Assembly: GCF_001039355.2 (NCBI RefSeq)
Contig: NW_019773626.1
Coordinates: forward strand, 99,855-163,854
Length of the DNA: 64,000 nt
Direction: 5' to 3'
From: Lingula anatina
Taxonomy: Eukaryota > Brachiopoda > Lingulata > Lingulida > Lingulidae
The translations under genes and the position numbers were made by a program. Every line of letters starts with the position of its first letter. Positions within the stretch are counted from its first letter, which is position 1. Below the pieces are notes generated by a model. The model was not told the DNA's origin and made no database searches. It saw only the letters and a list, made by a program, of their open reading frames with translations. Below are positions 1 through 12,365 of the stretch, one piece after another.

Positions 1-194
1 AATATAAATTTGTTTAGTTCTTAATAAAATCTTTTAAAAGTCTTCGTGTTCTCATTTACGTTTTGAATGACTCGGTGTTAACATGAGGTTCGATTCCTAG
101 TTTGGACACTTTGGAATTCCTAATTACTTGAGACGGGTGGTGTTATAAAATCGTTTTGCTTACTATGAGAAGAATGTCCACCCGGGGAGGGTGG

Positions 195-280
195 GTGGAA
201 ATTCCTAGGCGAGTGGATAACGCGCTAAAATCGGAGCCAGCAGGTCCCAGGTTCGATTTCAGGCGGCTCTATGTCCCAGC
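195..280 (+). repeat. tRNA-like SINE fragment (possible)
   Basis: A stretch near 208-226 resembles a pol III A box (GCGAGTGGATAACGCGC), and 251-260 resembles a B box (GGTTCGATTT). This is the spacing seen in tRNAs and tRNA-derived SINEs. No complete cloverleaf with paired acceptor stem could be drawn, so it is not called a tRNA gene. A second B-box-like word (GGTTCGATTCC) lies near 86-96. Confidence 0.25.
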
Positions 281-638
281 CAATTAACTTTTGCACAAAA
301 AAGATTCAAATCACCAATTTGAATTACCACAAGAGGTCCGTACAAATGCAATTTAAGCTGAAAATGAGTGGATAGCTCAGTAAATAAGATGGAAAGCTGA
401 AAACCAAAGATAATGGTTTCGTAGGCAGAAGACCAAAGGATCGCGTGGAGCTGAAGAAAGCAATGTCAGAAAAAGATGTGCCTTTTTTTGGAAATTCTAA
501 AAGAAGACAAAACACAATCTGCATTTATTTCTACAAAAACGAATGCAAGCAAATATACATCACAAAGTTTATAAAATTTTATATTGATTTACCTAAATAA
601 TGTCCACAAAGCATCGATTCTGTAATATTAAACAAGTC

Positions 639-685
<47 letters not shown>

Positions 686-2919
686 ATTTCGGAAAAGTGC
701 TGCTTAAAAGACAAAAGCTCTGGAATATTACGGTGGACACGGCACTATCCAGTGCGTAAGATTTAGAAGTTTCAGACAAGAATAAATAATTAATTTGTAA
801 AATAATCATATCATACTTTGCAACTATTGTTAGAAGTGCATTAGTTTTATAATTAAAGAACACCCTGTCTAAATTTAGTCTTATGAATGGCGAAATCTCA
901 TAATGCACTTACATGCAGGCCTTCTCCTCGCCCGCATGTACACCTTTTCTATGCTGTTGAACTGATTCATGCTCAGGAAGTCAAACGGTAGTCAAAAGTT
1001 ATTCATTTTTTTGTGGGATTCGTGGCTGTTCCCAAAATAGATAAATGTAACTGATGCAAAGATAATTCTGTTTTCTTTATCATTAAATTCGCAAGTAAGC
1101 ACTTGATGTCACAATTTTGTGAGGCAACGACATAAATACATAATCGGCTACATGTTACAATCTGACCCAAGCCATAGTCATCTTTAAGAATAATATGCAA
1201 ACAAAGCTGAAAAGGTTCAACACAATTGCTTTTACTTTAGATAACAAATTCAAATTGATACTAAAACCAACTCTGGTCTCCGGTGTTCAGTAATCAATGA
1301 ACCTCCAGTAAAATAACCCAACAGGACTTGCGGGACTGACATCTTATAAGACATTTTCCTCTTAATCACATCTTGATGCCGATCAAAGATAGAAGATCAT
1401 TTTATGAGACAATTCGGTGCATTCGCCAATGTCTGATAAAACTATAAGAATCGCTATGCAATATTTTCTCCTAAAAGTGTATTTACAAAAATCTTTGTAA
1501 GTTTTCTACTAACTTTTATTTGGAGAAGATTGACAAAAGCTGAAAACCTAAATATCTTTATTGAATCATTTAGTCAGTACCACAATATCCAAGCTATGCG
1601 ACTGCTTGAGTAATAATTTGATTCTATAACTACAATTGTTCAAAATGAACAATGGAAAAGGTTACTGTCAGTCCTGCAGACCTGAAGATGGACAAATGAT
1701 GTCGATAAAAAATAATAAAGCACGTGGTCAGCAAAATAAACCAGCGAAATGCAGGATTAAAGTATAGACTTGGTAATTTTCTTTTTGTTTTACTTTTCTG
1801 GTCAAGAATTTCGTGAATAAAATGCTAGCTATAATCTGATACAAGTTTTGGTGCCGAATCAAAACAGTCAAAAAAATTAAGCCTTATATTAAATTTTGAT
1901 TCTGCGATTTTAATACTGGAAGACAATCTTCGGCAATCGGGGCATTCACAACATGGGTGCGGTTGATGTCAAACACCAATCTGATGGCTTTGCTGCAGGA
2001 CGCATCCAATCTCCTCGTTAAGGGTAGTTACGCTTCACTGCATGAAAATAAATGAATTCACATCACGACACGACTTAGGGATTGTGAAATCTGTTTATAT
2101 AACGTATATATACATTGGCAATCCATTTTTGTATTAAAGTCATTATACTAACAAACTATTTTCCCAAACTATTTTGTAATGATAGATTATATACAATAGA
2201 ATTAATGTTTTATTGAAAATTACATAACTTTTAAAAAATATCTGAAAATGTACCTAAACTTTTATCTGATAACGGAATTTCAAGATAAACTATTGTTCAC
2301 GCCAATAAGAGCTCCCGTGGTCATTATACCTAGACTGTATAGTGCAAAATGCACCATTTTTGGGCTAACATCGTCCACAAAAAACTGAGCAAAGTTGTTT
2401 GACATCGTCCACACAATACTTACAACATACTGCTGTCGTTTTCAGACCCTACTTTTCGCCTAAGAATGAAATTAGAGCAATGTGGCACGAGGCTTCCGTC
2501 GTCTCCATCCTCTGCTGCCTTGGTCCTATCTGAATACCTTTCACCAAAATGCTCACCTGATTGATTTACATAATAATATACAGGTTTTCTGCTTTCCTTA
2601 TGGAAGCCTCGGTTTAAAATCTAGAATTTGTACTATGACAAGGCACAATGAGTCCTGGGAAGGTGATACCCCAGTGAAAGTACACAATAAAATCCATGAC
2701 CCGGGATTGTGTTAGAGAAGACTTCCACCTTTGCAATCTATTAATAATGTTTAAGCTTCTCTCTTACACAAAACTGACACGATCATTTTGTTAACTCTTG
2801 TACATGTCACTAGATGTAAGTCACATTACTGTAAACAGCCGTGTTTTGTGTTCCGTTTCTGTATAAAACCAACCTGTAAACACGGTAATCATTTAAAAAT
2901 TCTAATTAAACTTGGACTA
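281..2919. other. Spacer without recognisable gene
   Basis: AT-rich sequence with only short spurious reading frames. The notable content is a 43-base T homopolymer at 641-683. No exon with usable splice borders and a recognisable protein was found on either strand. Confidence 0.5.
641..683. repeat. Poly-T tract
   Basis: An uninterrupted run of 43 T. Read on the minus strand it would be a poly-A tail of a retroposed transcript, but no matching retrogene body was seen beside it. Confidence 0.9.
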
Positions 2920-3154
2920 GGTCCCCATACCTAGATAGATGTAACAGGATCGATCCATCTACGAGGGGTTTCTAGCTAAATTGCTCTCAGCTTAAGCGGC
3001 TTAGATGCCTGGCACGCCTACTAAAGCTGATAAACGATAATTAATTACCCTCTAGCAGCTTCAGTAGGCGTGACAGACATCTAAGCTGCTTAGCGAGAAT
3101 TCCCTCGGAGACAGATCGATCCACAGTTAGTACGATATAGTCTGGGAATGGTGA
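2920..3154. mobile_element. Fold-back MITE, family 1, copy a
   Basis: Near-palindromic element of about 235 bp. The left arm (GTCCCCATACCTAGAT, then GATCGATCCATCTACGAGG, then AGCTTAAGCGGCTTAGATG) is answered in reverse complement by the right arm (CATCTAAGCTGCTTAGCGAG, then CCTCGGAGACAGATCGATCC, then GGGAATGG). The centre is TTAATTACC. There is no coding capacity. It is one of seven copies in the window and lies upstream of the SLC43-type gene. Confidence 0.75.
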
Positions 3155-3472
3155 CTTAATGTGTACATGTACAGTACATGCAACAAACCCACAGTCGTGA
3201 TCCGCCAAACAATGATTGACAGAATCGTTCATGTGATTACCAAGTTTTTAGGTAAACATACAGTAAAAGGTACACATATTGATTCGAACAAAAAGAAAGA
3301 CCTTACTACAAAGTGCAATATGAAATACGATACGACCCTAGCGACATTCTGCCGTAAACTGCAGTAAAGACGGAGGTTAATCTTTAAACGTGCATAAAAA
3401 CCTTATCAGCTCACAGCCGGGTGCATTCCAGGTTAGCATATTTAGATATACATTCCCGTTGCATTGGACAAC

Positions 3473-6400
3473 ATGTCATCCAGTACTTGTTGGAAACTAT
3501 TAAGTGTCGTACTTGGTATATTAGAGGCTGCTAGTTACTCTGTCACGTTATTTGGATGGCCAGCCTTCACGTACGTATTTATAGAGGAAGGGTTTTATTA
3601 TTCCCGTTGTGACTTCAATACTGTAACAAATGTTACTTATAACATGACGAGTGCTGATTGCACTGATCTTGGCAACTGCACGCAAGACACAACCGGAGAG
3701 GACCTTGTTCTTAAATGCACGGAACAAGAAGAGATGCTGAACTTAGTTTACACAGTTGCTATGGTATCTTTAGTTGCTCTCCTTGTGCTTGGGTATATTT
3801 ATGATCACGGTGGGACAGTATGTGTGAGAATCATATCTATGTAAGTATATGAGCGCGTTCAGAGCAATTTAATCCGCGGTCTAACAGATCCGTGGATCAA
3901 ATATGGCGCCACCCACTTGAAAGCGTGCCGAGATTTAATTGTGCTGTGCCCCTGCTGGAACGGTGAGTGGGTGTGTGTTTGTGTGTTTGGGTGGGGGGGG
4001 GGGATCCACCATCAAGAGGGCGCCATATTTAATACTTGGATAAGTTGGTCCGCGGGTCAACTTTGTCGTGAATGCTTTCTGTTTCAATCAAGCCCCTGTA
4101 GCAGAAATGGAAATCTGCTGAGAATAGTTGTCCTCATTTCCCCCATTACTTTGTAAAGGTAACGTACTTCCCATATACTAACATCAACACTTTCCGGCTA
4201 TACATGTAACATTTACCCGCACTAACCATATTGAACTTCGATGTAACGAAACCGATGACTTTGTTACAGAAAGCCCGCCCTCTATATAGTCACGATGGCT
4301 AGGATTAGCCTGACTAAAGTAGGTCAAAATTTATGGCGAGACTTATACCTGTACGAATGAATGGGAAGCGGACTCTCTATCATGGGGGACTCTCTGTTAC
4401 GTTACACAGGACTTCTATACTTCTAAGACTTCCATCTCCAACACAAGGCTTGCTACACTTTGCACAACGAATGTTGGCCCCCTTTCACAAATACATGTAT
4501 ATAACAACATAGGCCTACAGCCAAACATATATAATATAAAATAAAAGACCGCAACATTAAAGTCCATTTTAAAACACCTATCCGTAAATATGATGTTAAC
4601 TTCCAAACATTACCATTATTCCAACTTTTAATGTGGTTGGAAAGAGCAACAGTTATCGAAATGGCCCCAAGCTCGGTTGTAACAGGAGCCCCACACGTAG
4701 AGGCTCACAGTTATACATGACTGTTGTTGTTGTTGCCATGATGGTAAATTCATCTTCTTCATTTTTTTAAGCTGGTACACATATTGGTAGGCTCCATATG
4801 CACCTGCAATAAACACCAAGAGCTAAGAGGGCACATCGACATTTTCAATCATATCAGAAAAAGATATCTGAAACGCTTGATTAATTCTTGACATTTCCTT
4901 TAAGATGCCTGTGTGCCGGTGGAATTTGCCTGATGGCGTTAGCAGGGAGAGGTATGGAAATTTCACGACTTACACTAACGATACAAACATTTAGATTGAC
5001 AGATACTTAAATTTACATTAATCTGTAAGGAGCAAGTACAACTAAAATAGATAGTATTACATAAGAAATGGATCCCTGTGGCGTTCAATACGCGCACGGA
5101 AGATGATAGATTAATGGAGGACCCAGAGAAGAAGAAGCATGAGTCCTATATGCATGTGTCATGGCAGATACTCATGTGCTATTCTATATTTGTTTCAATT
5201 TGTTGGGTATTTTTTCCATTCCCATTTCATTTTGAAAACCCTTGTTCCCACATACCAGTGTGCATGGATGTAAGCGTTACCCAATATAAAAATGACATCA
5301 AATTCGAAACTCAACAAAAAAGAGTAAAAAAAAAATGCGTTTCCAAGATGCGTTTCGAAGGCTTCTGTAAATTTGCAGAAACTGCGTTTTTTTCTTGGTA
5401 CTTCCTGCAAAATCCTAAAAACTATTAATTTGCTGCATTTTTTTTTTTTTTTTTTGGTTTTGTTTTTCTAAGGGTCCAGGTCTCCCAAGCTCGTAAATGT
5501 GCAAACCTGTATTCAGACGGCAAAGAATATTTTGATTAGAATCCAGCAAACATAAACGATATCTTCAAAATTTTGTGGAACATACCGAAAATTTGGGAGA
5601 AATAACCAAGAGAAAATGACAGTTTTCAAATTTGATAGGGACAGAATGGCTGTTATTCCCTGGGGCTGTATTTCATCTAATGGGAGGCAACCAATTGGCT
5701 ATAACTGACGTCCAGGTGGCGCTGCTATTTCCCAAGCTGAAGGCGACACTCACCTGCTTGATTTGCGGTGCCATGGACGTCAGCGGCTTTGTCCCCATAC
5801 TCTTAAAGGTAATACATGCATTCCTTACGTAATCATACACCTTCACTCAGAGACACACACAGAGACACACACACACAGTTGCAAGAGAGCCGTAGGGGTT
5901 ATTTTAGCAAATAACATTCATAGAAGATCCATAAAATATAAAATCTTTATCTTACAGTTGACCTAATTTTGCCCTTTATTGATATTGCTGGGTGTTAAAC
6001 AGTCATTTAGACTGGTATTTATGTTTTATGGGATGTTTCCCCTTTTGGCTGACTTGGGATATCCCTTCAGATGTTTTTTTTTTTTTTTTTTTTTTGGAAT
6101 GTATATGTTATTCTCAGTTTTTCAACTGTTATACTAATTTAATTAATTGTAGATGGCCTACCAGGCTGGATTGTCGTACAAGACGTGCATGTTAAGCTTT
6201 GCTGGTATCATACTTCTAATGTCTTCTGTCAACACATTCATCCTTCCACCTAGACAGGACGAAGACGGGAACAACATCGACATTAATTGCTGTTTGAAGA
6301 TACGCAAAAGGCACAGCTTAACCAAAAAACACCCCAAACCCTACCTGGAAAGTTGTAGAAATGGCGCTGACACATTCCATGAAACGGGAGAAAATGAATC

Positions 6401-9400
6401 TGTCACACGTGAGCAACTCGGTGAGCATCAATTATGTTGATTAATCTCATCTCGCCGATGTAACTGGAAAAGAAGTCTGCTAGGAACAGTAATCAGCTTC
6501 CCATCCCTTTGTGACATTCGTCCAATATACTAACCCCAATACTCCAAATTAACCCTAACCTGTACACCTGTACTAATCACACGGGTGCCTGGACTTCTAT
6601 TCCCAGGACTTCCATTCATGTTACCACGGTGTAACGAAACTGAGGGTGCATGTAACAGAAACCCCGTCCTCCATTTAGTTATCATAGTTAGAGTTAGCCT
6701 TTCCTAAGTGGGTCATAAATTTGGGCGAGGCCCACCTGTACCAGTGAATGGGTAGCTCACTCTCTATCATTGGGGACTCTCTATCACGTTACACGGGTTT
6801 GATGATGTTAAAATAATCGTCTATAAATTAATACCTTCCTCCCCTCCAATAAAAAAACGAAGGTAATTTACCCATATTGAAAAGCAATCCAAATTTCCTT
6901 CATTGCAACTATTTTGAAGATGGACACAATATATAGATTCCTTTAGCCAATATTTGGTTCTTTAGGATTAAGGGGTATTTTACTGATCATGAAAAGAGTG
7001 TTGTTGATCAAAAAGATATTTATGATTGCACATTTTTCAAGATTTGTGTCCATGTTGGTCCATTTCGGTAAAATGATACAATGATTGGAATAGATCCGCC
7101 CAATTCGATACATTTTCTCTTTAAAGAAAATGTATGTAGAAAACCCCTTGATGACAGTTATCTTGAGTTATGTAGTTATTAAGATGGAATTAATTGAATG
7201 CTTTTAAAAATGATGAAAATAAGAAGAAATAGTTATAGCTTGATAATACACCAAAGAGAGAACGAAGTTGCTATATTGAAAGACATACTTTGCATTCTCT
7301 GTCCATTTACATGAACGTTGAATCTATTTCTGTTGGAAATCATTTTGGTTTAATGGCAGTCTTATATCCTAAAGGTTATTATCACAATATTAACGTCACT
7401 CACAACAAACATTTCAAATTCAACTTCCCAATCTGATGAACTAACTTTAACATTTGATGGCAAAGTAGTTAAATTTGATTTATGTTAAGAGGCGCTGAAT
7501 GGCCTAAGTACCAATATGGGATTTTACAGTGAAGCATTTTATAGACATTTTATGACGAAAGTTTTGTGGTTTGGTATTTAGTTAAAAAACAAAGCGTTTT
7601 ATATTATTAGGAACCAATTCTAAAACTTTGTATGGCGGATAGATGCAGGGGCTGCAGCCAACATCTTAGACAACACCATTTTCAATTTGACACGTTTGAA
7701 AACTGACTAATAGGTGTAGCCATACGCATGCAATGTTTATTCGTAACAAAATGTCTTTCCAGCCCTAACAGGCCACGTCAAGGCCGATGTGGAGGCAACA
7801 CGTGGGGACAACGATAAAATAACTGATCTTCAAGATGTGGGTTTTAGCATCAGGCATCAAAATAAGAGCAAAACCAATTGCAAGGAAACGTGCGATGACG
7901 GAAGTGACCAGATGCTCCGCGAAGGAGAAAATTCTGACAGCAAAAAAGATGACGAAAACACTAACACCAGTTTACTATATGGCACCCTGCTGATTCTCAA
8001 AAGGCTCACATTTTGGTTGTTGATGTTGTGGCTTATATGTCTAGATACCATTATTGTCACGTACAAAGGCTGTTTTTACGCGATCATCAATTACTACGGA
8101 AATAATGTCAAAAGCACAGGTAATACATTTACGTGTATATATTTCATGCGGGTTTGCAATGTAATCATTAGTATTTATCCCATTCCCATTCTTTCACTGC
8201 AATTTGTTTTTATGACAGAATAGATTTCTTAATGTACGACGTTGTTACGATTGGAACTCTGTAGTTACGATTTTTTAAAAGAAAGATCCATCTTGTTTTA
8301 ATTAAGAGGCAGAAAACCGTTTAGTTATGAAGCCAGAACCTATGAAGTATAACCTGTCAAGTTTAGCACTCAACAAAGGGCCTTGACCTTGAGCACGTCT
8401 GTCTCAGTCCGCCTCAACTGCGCGCTCCGGCGGGTAGGACGTTAATTAAGTCATCTTAAGTTCATTTTACCACCTTTACATGATCAAAGGACAATGAAAA
8501 AATTATTTCAGCGAATTCTAATTATGTTGTAGTAAGCACGTATACGGACTTGTATTCCTGGTCCCAAGTGGGTTCTCTGTTCTGGGCATTGCTGATCGGC
8601 TTGATGCTGGATAAACTCATGGCCAGGTCAAAGAAAGACGGTAATTAACGTAAAGGTGATTTTAAGAGTTCTATGGATTGATCGGTAATTCATTTATATT
8701 CCATGTAATATTTTGTTCACCCTTTCTATTTCTTATCTTCTGCTCATTTTGATTGGATCTGGCCCCAGTTTCTCAAAAAAAAAAAAAAAAACTTGAGTCA
8801 GGCTCCCTGGCTAAGAAATTAATTACCAAGGTTACAGGGTCACATTGGCACATATTACCCTATCAGGAGCAGTGTTACAGCACTCTCGTGGAAATCCTAG
8901 TCAACTAAGACCCCATTTCCAGAGATTAGATCGATCTACTTTAGATCGACCTAACTCCCTGGGGGTTCACGCTAAATAGCTGTCAGCCGGGCGGACACGA
9001 AAGTTAATTACCCCCTTACAGCTTGTAGTAGGCGGGACGGACATTTAAGCCGGATTATCTGACAGTAATCTAGTGAGACTCCCCGCGGGGATAGATCGAT
9101 CTGAAAGCTCTGGGAATACAGCCTAAGCCAGAGAACTGACTTTCTTTTGTGAAACCGGGGCCTGAACTTAAATACTACCGGTTAGAATTGCAAGGTTTAA
9201 AATATCATTCCTTTTACACAGTATAGTATATATTATATTATTTACTATAATATGAATTAGGTATTATATGCATTTTATGGCTGTAGTTTACTAATTGTTT
9301 AAGATACTTTTGCTTTAGGTTTTAAAAAGCACAGATAAGAATCTCGGACAAATATTATTGTTCCAGACAAAGAACGATGCTTCATGGTTCCATTTTTCCT

Positions 9401-9593
9401 GACAGTATTGATAGGCATCGTTGTATCCATTCCGTGTATCATTCCAATTCTCGAGCTACAGTTTGTGTCTATTTTCTCTCAGTCTGTGTTACAAACAGGG
9501 ACCTACGCCGTGCATATGGCATTTGTGGCCTCTGCGTAAGTACATACTGTATACTACATGTACATGTACTATTTTCTTTCCTTTTTAAAGATG

Positions 9594-9650
<57 letters not shown>

Positions 9651-10502
9651 NNNNNNNNNNNNNNNNNNNNNNNNNNNNNNNNNNNNNNNNNNNNNNNNNN
9701 NNNNNNNNNNNNNNNNNNNNNNNNNNNNNNNNNNNNNNNNNNNNNNNNNNNNNNNNNNNNNNNNNNNNNNNNNNNNNNNNNNNNNNNNNNNNNNNNNNNN
9801 NNNNNNNNNNNNNNNNNNNNNNNNNNNNNNNNNNNNNNNNNNNNNNNNNNNNNNNNNNNNNNNNNNNNNNNNNNNNNNNNNNNNNNNNNNNNNNNNNNNN
9901 NNNNNNNNNNNNNNNNNNNNNNNNNNNNNNNNNNNNNNNNNNNNNNNNNNNNNNNNNNNNNNNNNNNNNNNNNNNNNNNNNNNNNNNNNNNNNNNNNNNN
10001 NNNNNNNNNNNNNNNNNNNNNNNNNNNNNNNNNNNNNNNNNNNNNNNNNNNNNNNNNNNNNNNNNNNNNNNNNNNNNNNNNNNNNNNNNNNNNNNNNNNN
10101 NNNNNNNNNNNNNNNNNNNNNNNNNNNNNNNNNNNNNNNNNNNNNNNNNNNNNNNNNNNNNNNNNNNNNNNNNNNNNNNNNNNNNNNNNNNNNNNNNNNN
10201 NNNNNNNNNNNNNNNNNNNNNNNNNNNNNNNNNNNNNNNNNNNNNNNNNNNNNNNNNNNNNNNNNNNNNNNNNNNNNNNNNNNNNNNNNNNNNNNNNNNN
10301 NNNNNNNNNNNNNNNNNNNNNNNNNNNNNNNNNNNNNNNNNNNNNNNNNNNNNNNNNNNNNNNNNNNNNNNNNNNNNNNNNNNNNNNNNNNNNNNNNNNN
10401 NNNNNNNNNNNNNNNNNNNNNNNNNNNNNNNNNNNNNNNNNNNNNNNNNNNNNNNNNNNNNNNNNNNNNNNNNNNNNNNNNNNNNNNNNNNNNNNNNNNN
10501 NN

Positions 10503-10544
<42 letters not shown>

Positions 10545-11547
10545 CCCCCAAACTGAAGGTTTAAGATGGATACGTGTCTTTAGTTCCTTGGCACAGTCGA
10601 GAAAATCTTTATTCTTATGATATGATACCCATGTGATCTTTATAGGTCGCATTCATAACAGTGGACTAACAGATCCACGGATCAAATGTGGCCGGACCAC
10701 TTGATAGCTTGTCGCGTAATTGGGGCATCAATTCAGTGTGTAGTAGGGAGTTTTGCACCCAGCTTTTAAGTGGGAAGGACACATTTGATTCGCGGATCTG
10801 TTAATCCGTCGATCATCAACGTGTTCTGAATGCGGTCGTACCGTTTTCACCTCGATGCTTTGACCAATTTTAGCTTTGTTTTCACACCGCTCACCTTTGT
10901 TTGGCCTCATTTACACAAAAATATTTTATAGTATTATTTAGTTTTATAAAAGATGACTGTGTGTTACCAAAACGAAAATGTTCGCCTTCAGTGCGAGATC
11001 TGGAAAATAATAAAAGAATCTCGTAGGTACGTTAACCCCTTTATTGACCTGCGCCTTAAAAACATATATATTATAGGTTTCCACAGGAACATTTTGGAAA
11101 GACATACGGAATACAGGCTGCAGTCAGTAGTTTCCTGAATTTCCTTGAAATACCAATATTTTCCTGGTACAAGTACGGCCTGGAAAGTGACCCGCGTTGG
11201 GTATGTATGGGATTTAAATTGTACATAATTTTATTCTATAATGTATTCAGGGAAGGCAACATAAGGCAAAAAGACATTAGTTCCTTAAGTATGTAATATT
11301 GAAGTATTTACCGAAATTATCGAATCAGGTTTGACGTTCACACAATAGGCTGATTGTGCTGAAAATGTACAATGTGCAAATAACAAAACAACTTTGAAAG
11401 TATTTATCCAGCAAGCAACTGCAAACATACTTTTTGAGGACTGTTTCCTTTGGGATAATGTATATTTTGTTTGATAATAAATGCTGAACATTAATTTACA
11501 GTTCTGTAATGTTGATAACTGACCATAATGACCATTACCATTTCTAT

Positions 11548-11595
<48 letters not shown>

Positions 11596-11741
11596 TTATT
11601 TATTTATTTATCTATTTATTTTTATTATTTTTGCAGTTGGGAGTATTGTTCCTTGGAATATGTGTCACTGCCAGCTGTTTGCCTTTCTACCTCCTTTGGC
11701 ATGGGTGCCGCTCCACGAGATCTAACAGCTACACGCTTTAA
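3473..11741 (+). CDS. SLC43-type MFS transporter (amino acid/nucleobase family), 9 exons, 587 aa
   Basis: Polytopic plasma-membrane carrier of the SLC43 family (LAT3/LAT4 amino acid and ENBT1 nucleobase transporters). Exons are 3473-3840, 4905-4951, 5639-5808, 6153-6420, 7763-8119, 8512-8640, 9340-9535, 11077-11200 and 11637-11741. All have GT/AG borders and the phases join into one open frame. The start is ATG 3473; the longer frame from 3464 begins with TTG. Family signs are FGWPAFTYVF in the first helix, an N-glycosylatable first loop (NVT, NMT, NCT), a long cytoplasmic loop in exons 4-5, STYTDLYSWSQVGSLFWALL in exon 6, and FPQEHFGKTYG in exon 8. FGWP and EHFGK resemble SLC43A3 more than LAT3/4; the substrate is inferred, not shown. 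The 852-N gap lies inside intron 7 and removes no codons. Exon 4 has two GTGAGC donors 12 nt apart (6409 and 6421), both phase 1. The exon 7 acceptor (ag at 9338-9339) has a poor pyrimidine tract but avoids an in-frame TAA. An AATAAA near 12593 could end the transcript. Confidence 0.88.
3851..4080. mobile_element. Inverted-repeat MITE, family 2, copy a
   Basis: The left half contains AACAGATCCGTGGATCAAAT and ATGGCGCC. The right half contains the reverse-complement relatives GGCGCCATATTTAATACTTG and GGTCCGCGGGTC. It sits about 10 bp downstream of the exon 1 splice donor of the SLC43-type gene. A TG-rich run and a G homopolymer lie between the arms. Confidence 0.65.
4241..4410. mobile_element. 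Short TIR element, family 3, copy a
   Basis: About 170 bp, beginning TGTAACGAAACC and ending GTTACGTTACACAGG, so the ends are imperfect inverted repeats. The interior (AGCCCGCCCTCTATATAG, then GGCGAGACTTATACCTGTAC, then GGGGACTCTCTGTTACG) matches the copies at 6627 and 16309. It lies in intron 1 of the SLC43-type gene. Confidence 0.65.
6627..6797. mobile_element. Short TIR element, family 3, copy b
   Basis: Same family as 4241-4410. The start CGGTGTAACGAAACTG and end ATCACGTTACACGGG are inverted. It lies in intron 4 of the SLC43-type gene. The flank upstream (6498-6600) also resembles the flank of copy a, so the true element may be longer than the part marked. Confidence 0.65.
8908..9123. 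mobile_element. Fold-back MITE, family 1, copy b
   Basis: Starts AGACCCCATTTCCAGAGA and TTAGATCGATCTA. Ends GGATAGATCGATCT, then CTCTGGGAATACA. The middle has GTTAATTACCCCCTTACAG. It lies in intron 6 of the SLC43-type gene and is preceded by TAA, a possible target-site trinucleotide. Confidence 0.7.
9595..10540. other. (TA)n tract, 852-N gap and poly-T tract
   Basis: A TA dinucleotide run (about 9595-9650) enters a run of 852 N (9651-10502), and sequence resumes in T homopolymer (10503-10540). Both gap edges are low-complexity, which explains the assembly break. Long frames crossing it are artefacts of N translation. Confidence 0.95.
10644..10837. mobile_element. Inverted-repeat MITE, family 2, copy b
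   Basis: The best-preserved copy. The left arm has GTCGCATTCA and AACAGATCCACGGATCAAAT. The right arm has the reverse complement, ATTTGATTCGCGGATCTGTT and TGAATGCGGTCG. The arms are about 70-80 bp with a short AT-rich centre. It lies in intron 7 of the SLC43-type gene. Confidence 0.75.
11543..11625. repeat. (TTTA)n microsatellite
   Basis: About 20 TTTA units with few interruptions. It ends roughly 10 bp before the acceptor of the last SLC43-type exon, so it lies in the position of that exon's pyrimidine tract. Confidence 0.9.
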
Positions 11742-12023
11742 ATATATTTTGATATTTTGGCATAAACATTACTTCTGCGTCCATAGTGGTATCAGAGCCA
11801 ACTGATAAAGTAAAATATATTGGTTGGTATTTGGCCAGCTAAGTTGTTTTTTTCAAACTTGTGTGAGATTTTACTATTTCTTTTTCACTATATGCAGGCC
11901 ATCAAGATGGTGCCCAACACTGTCTCTGGACAGTTATCCTATGAGCAAAGAAGATAATTACTTTGATGAATGATAGTACCCACTGGTTAAAATGGGTGCC
12001 TGCTATCCTCCAAATAACTCCTC

Positions 12024-12365
12024 TCCAGAGGATAATAATTGTATCCCATGGATAGTGTTATCCTCGGAATGTCTGTCCAGAGGATAATTATTGCATCCAA
12101 TGGATAGTGTTATCCTTAGAATGCCTGTCCAGAGGATAATAGTTACAGCCATTGGATAGTGTTATCTTAAGGAAAATAATTATAGAGGAAAATAATTATA
12201 TCCCATGGATAGTGTTATCCTCAAAATGTCTGTCCAGAGGATAATAGTTACAGCCATTGGATAGTGTTATCTTAAGGAAAATAATTATAGAGGAAAATAA
12301 TTATATCCACTGGATAGTTTTATCCTCAGAATTCAACATGTAACTGTCCAAAGAATAATAATTAT
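12024..12365. repeat. About 52-bp minisatellite with 105-bp dimer units
   Basis: CCAGAGGATAAT recurs at 12024, 12077, 12129 and 12234. Each copy continues through an ATGGATAGTGTTATCC-type core. The first units are 52-53 bp. The later part repeats as a 105-bp dimer with an internal GAAAATAATTATA insertion. It lies between the convergent SLC43-type and DUF1647-like genes; nothing else is seen between 11742 and 13239. Confidence 0.8.

Noticed and set aside
3464-3472. Upstream extension of the SLC43 start
   Set aside because: It begins with TTG. The first ATG in frame is 3473 and agrees with the family N terminus.
4628-4819. Minus-strand frame with a Gln run
   Set aside because: The run comes from a short TTG repeat (about 4720-4735) in an SLC43 intron. 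There are no splice borders or protein similarity.
9377-10564. Long frames on both strands across the N gap
   Set aside because: They consist of translated N plus TA repeat and poly-T. The real exon here ends at 9535.
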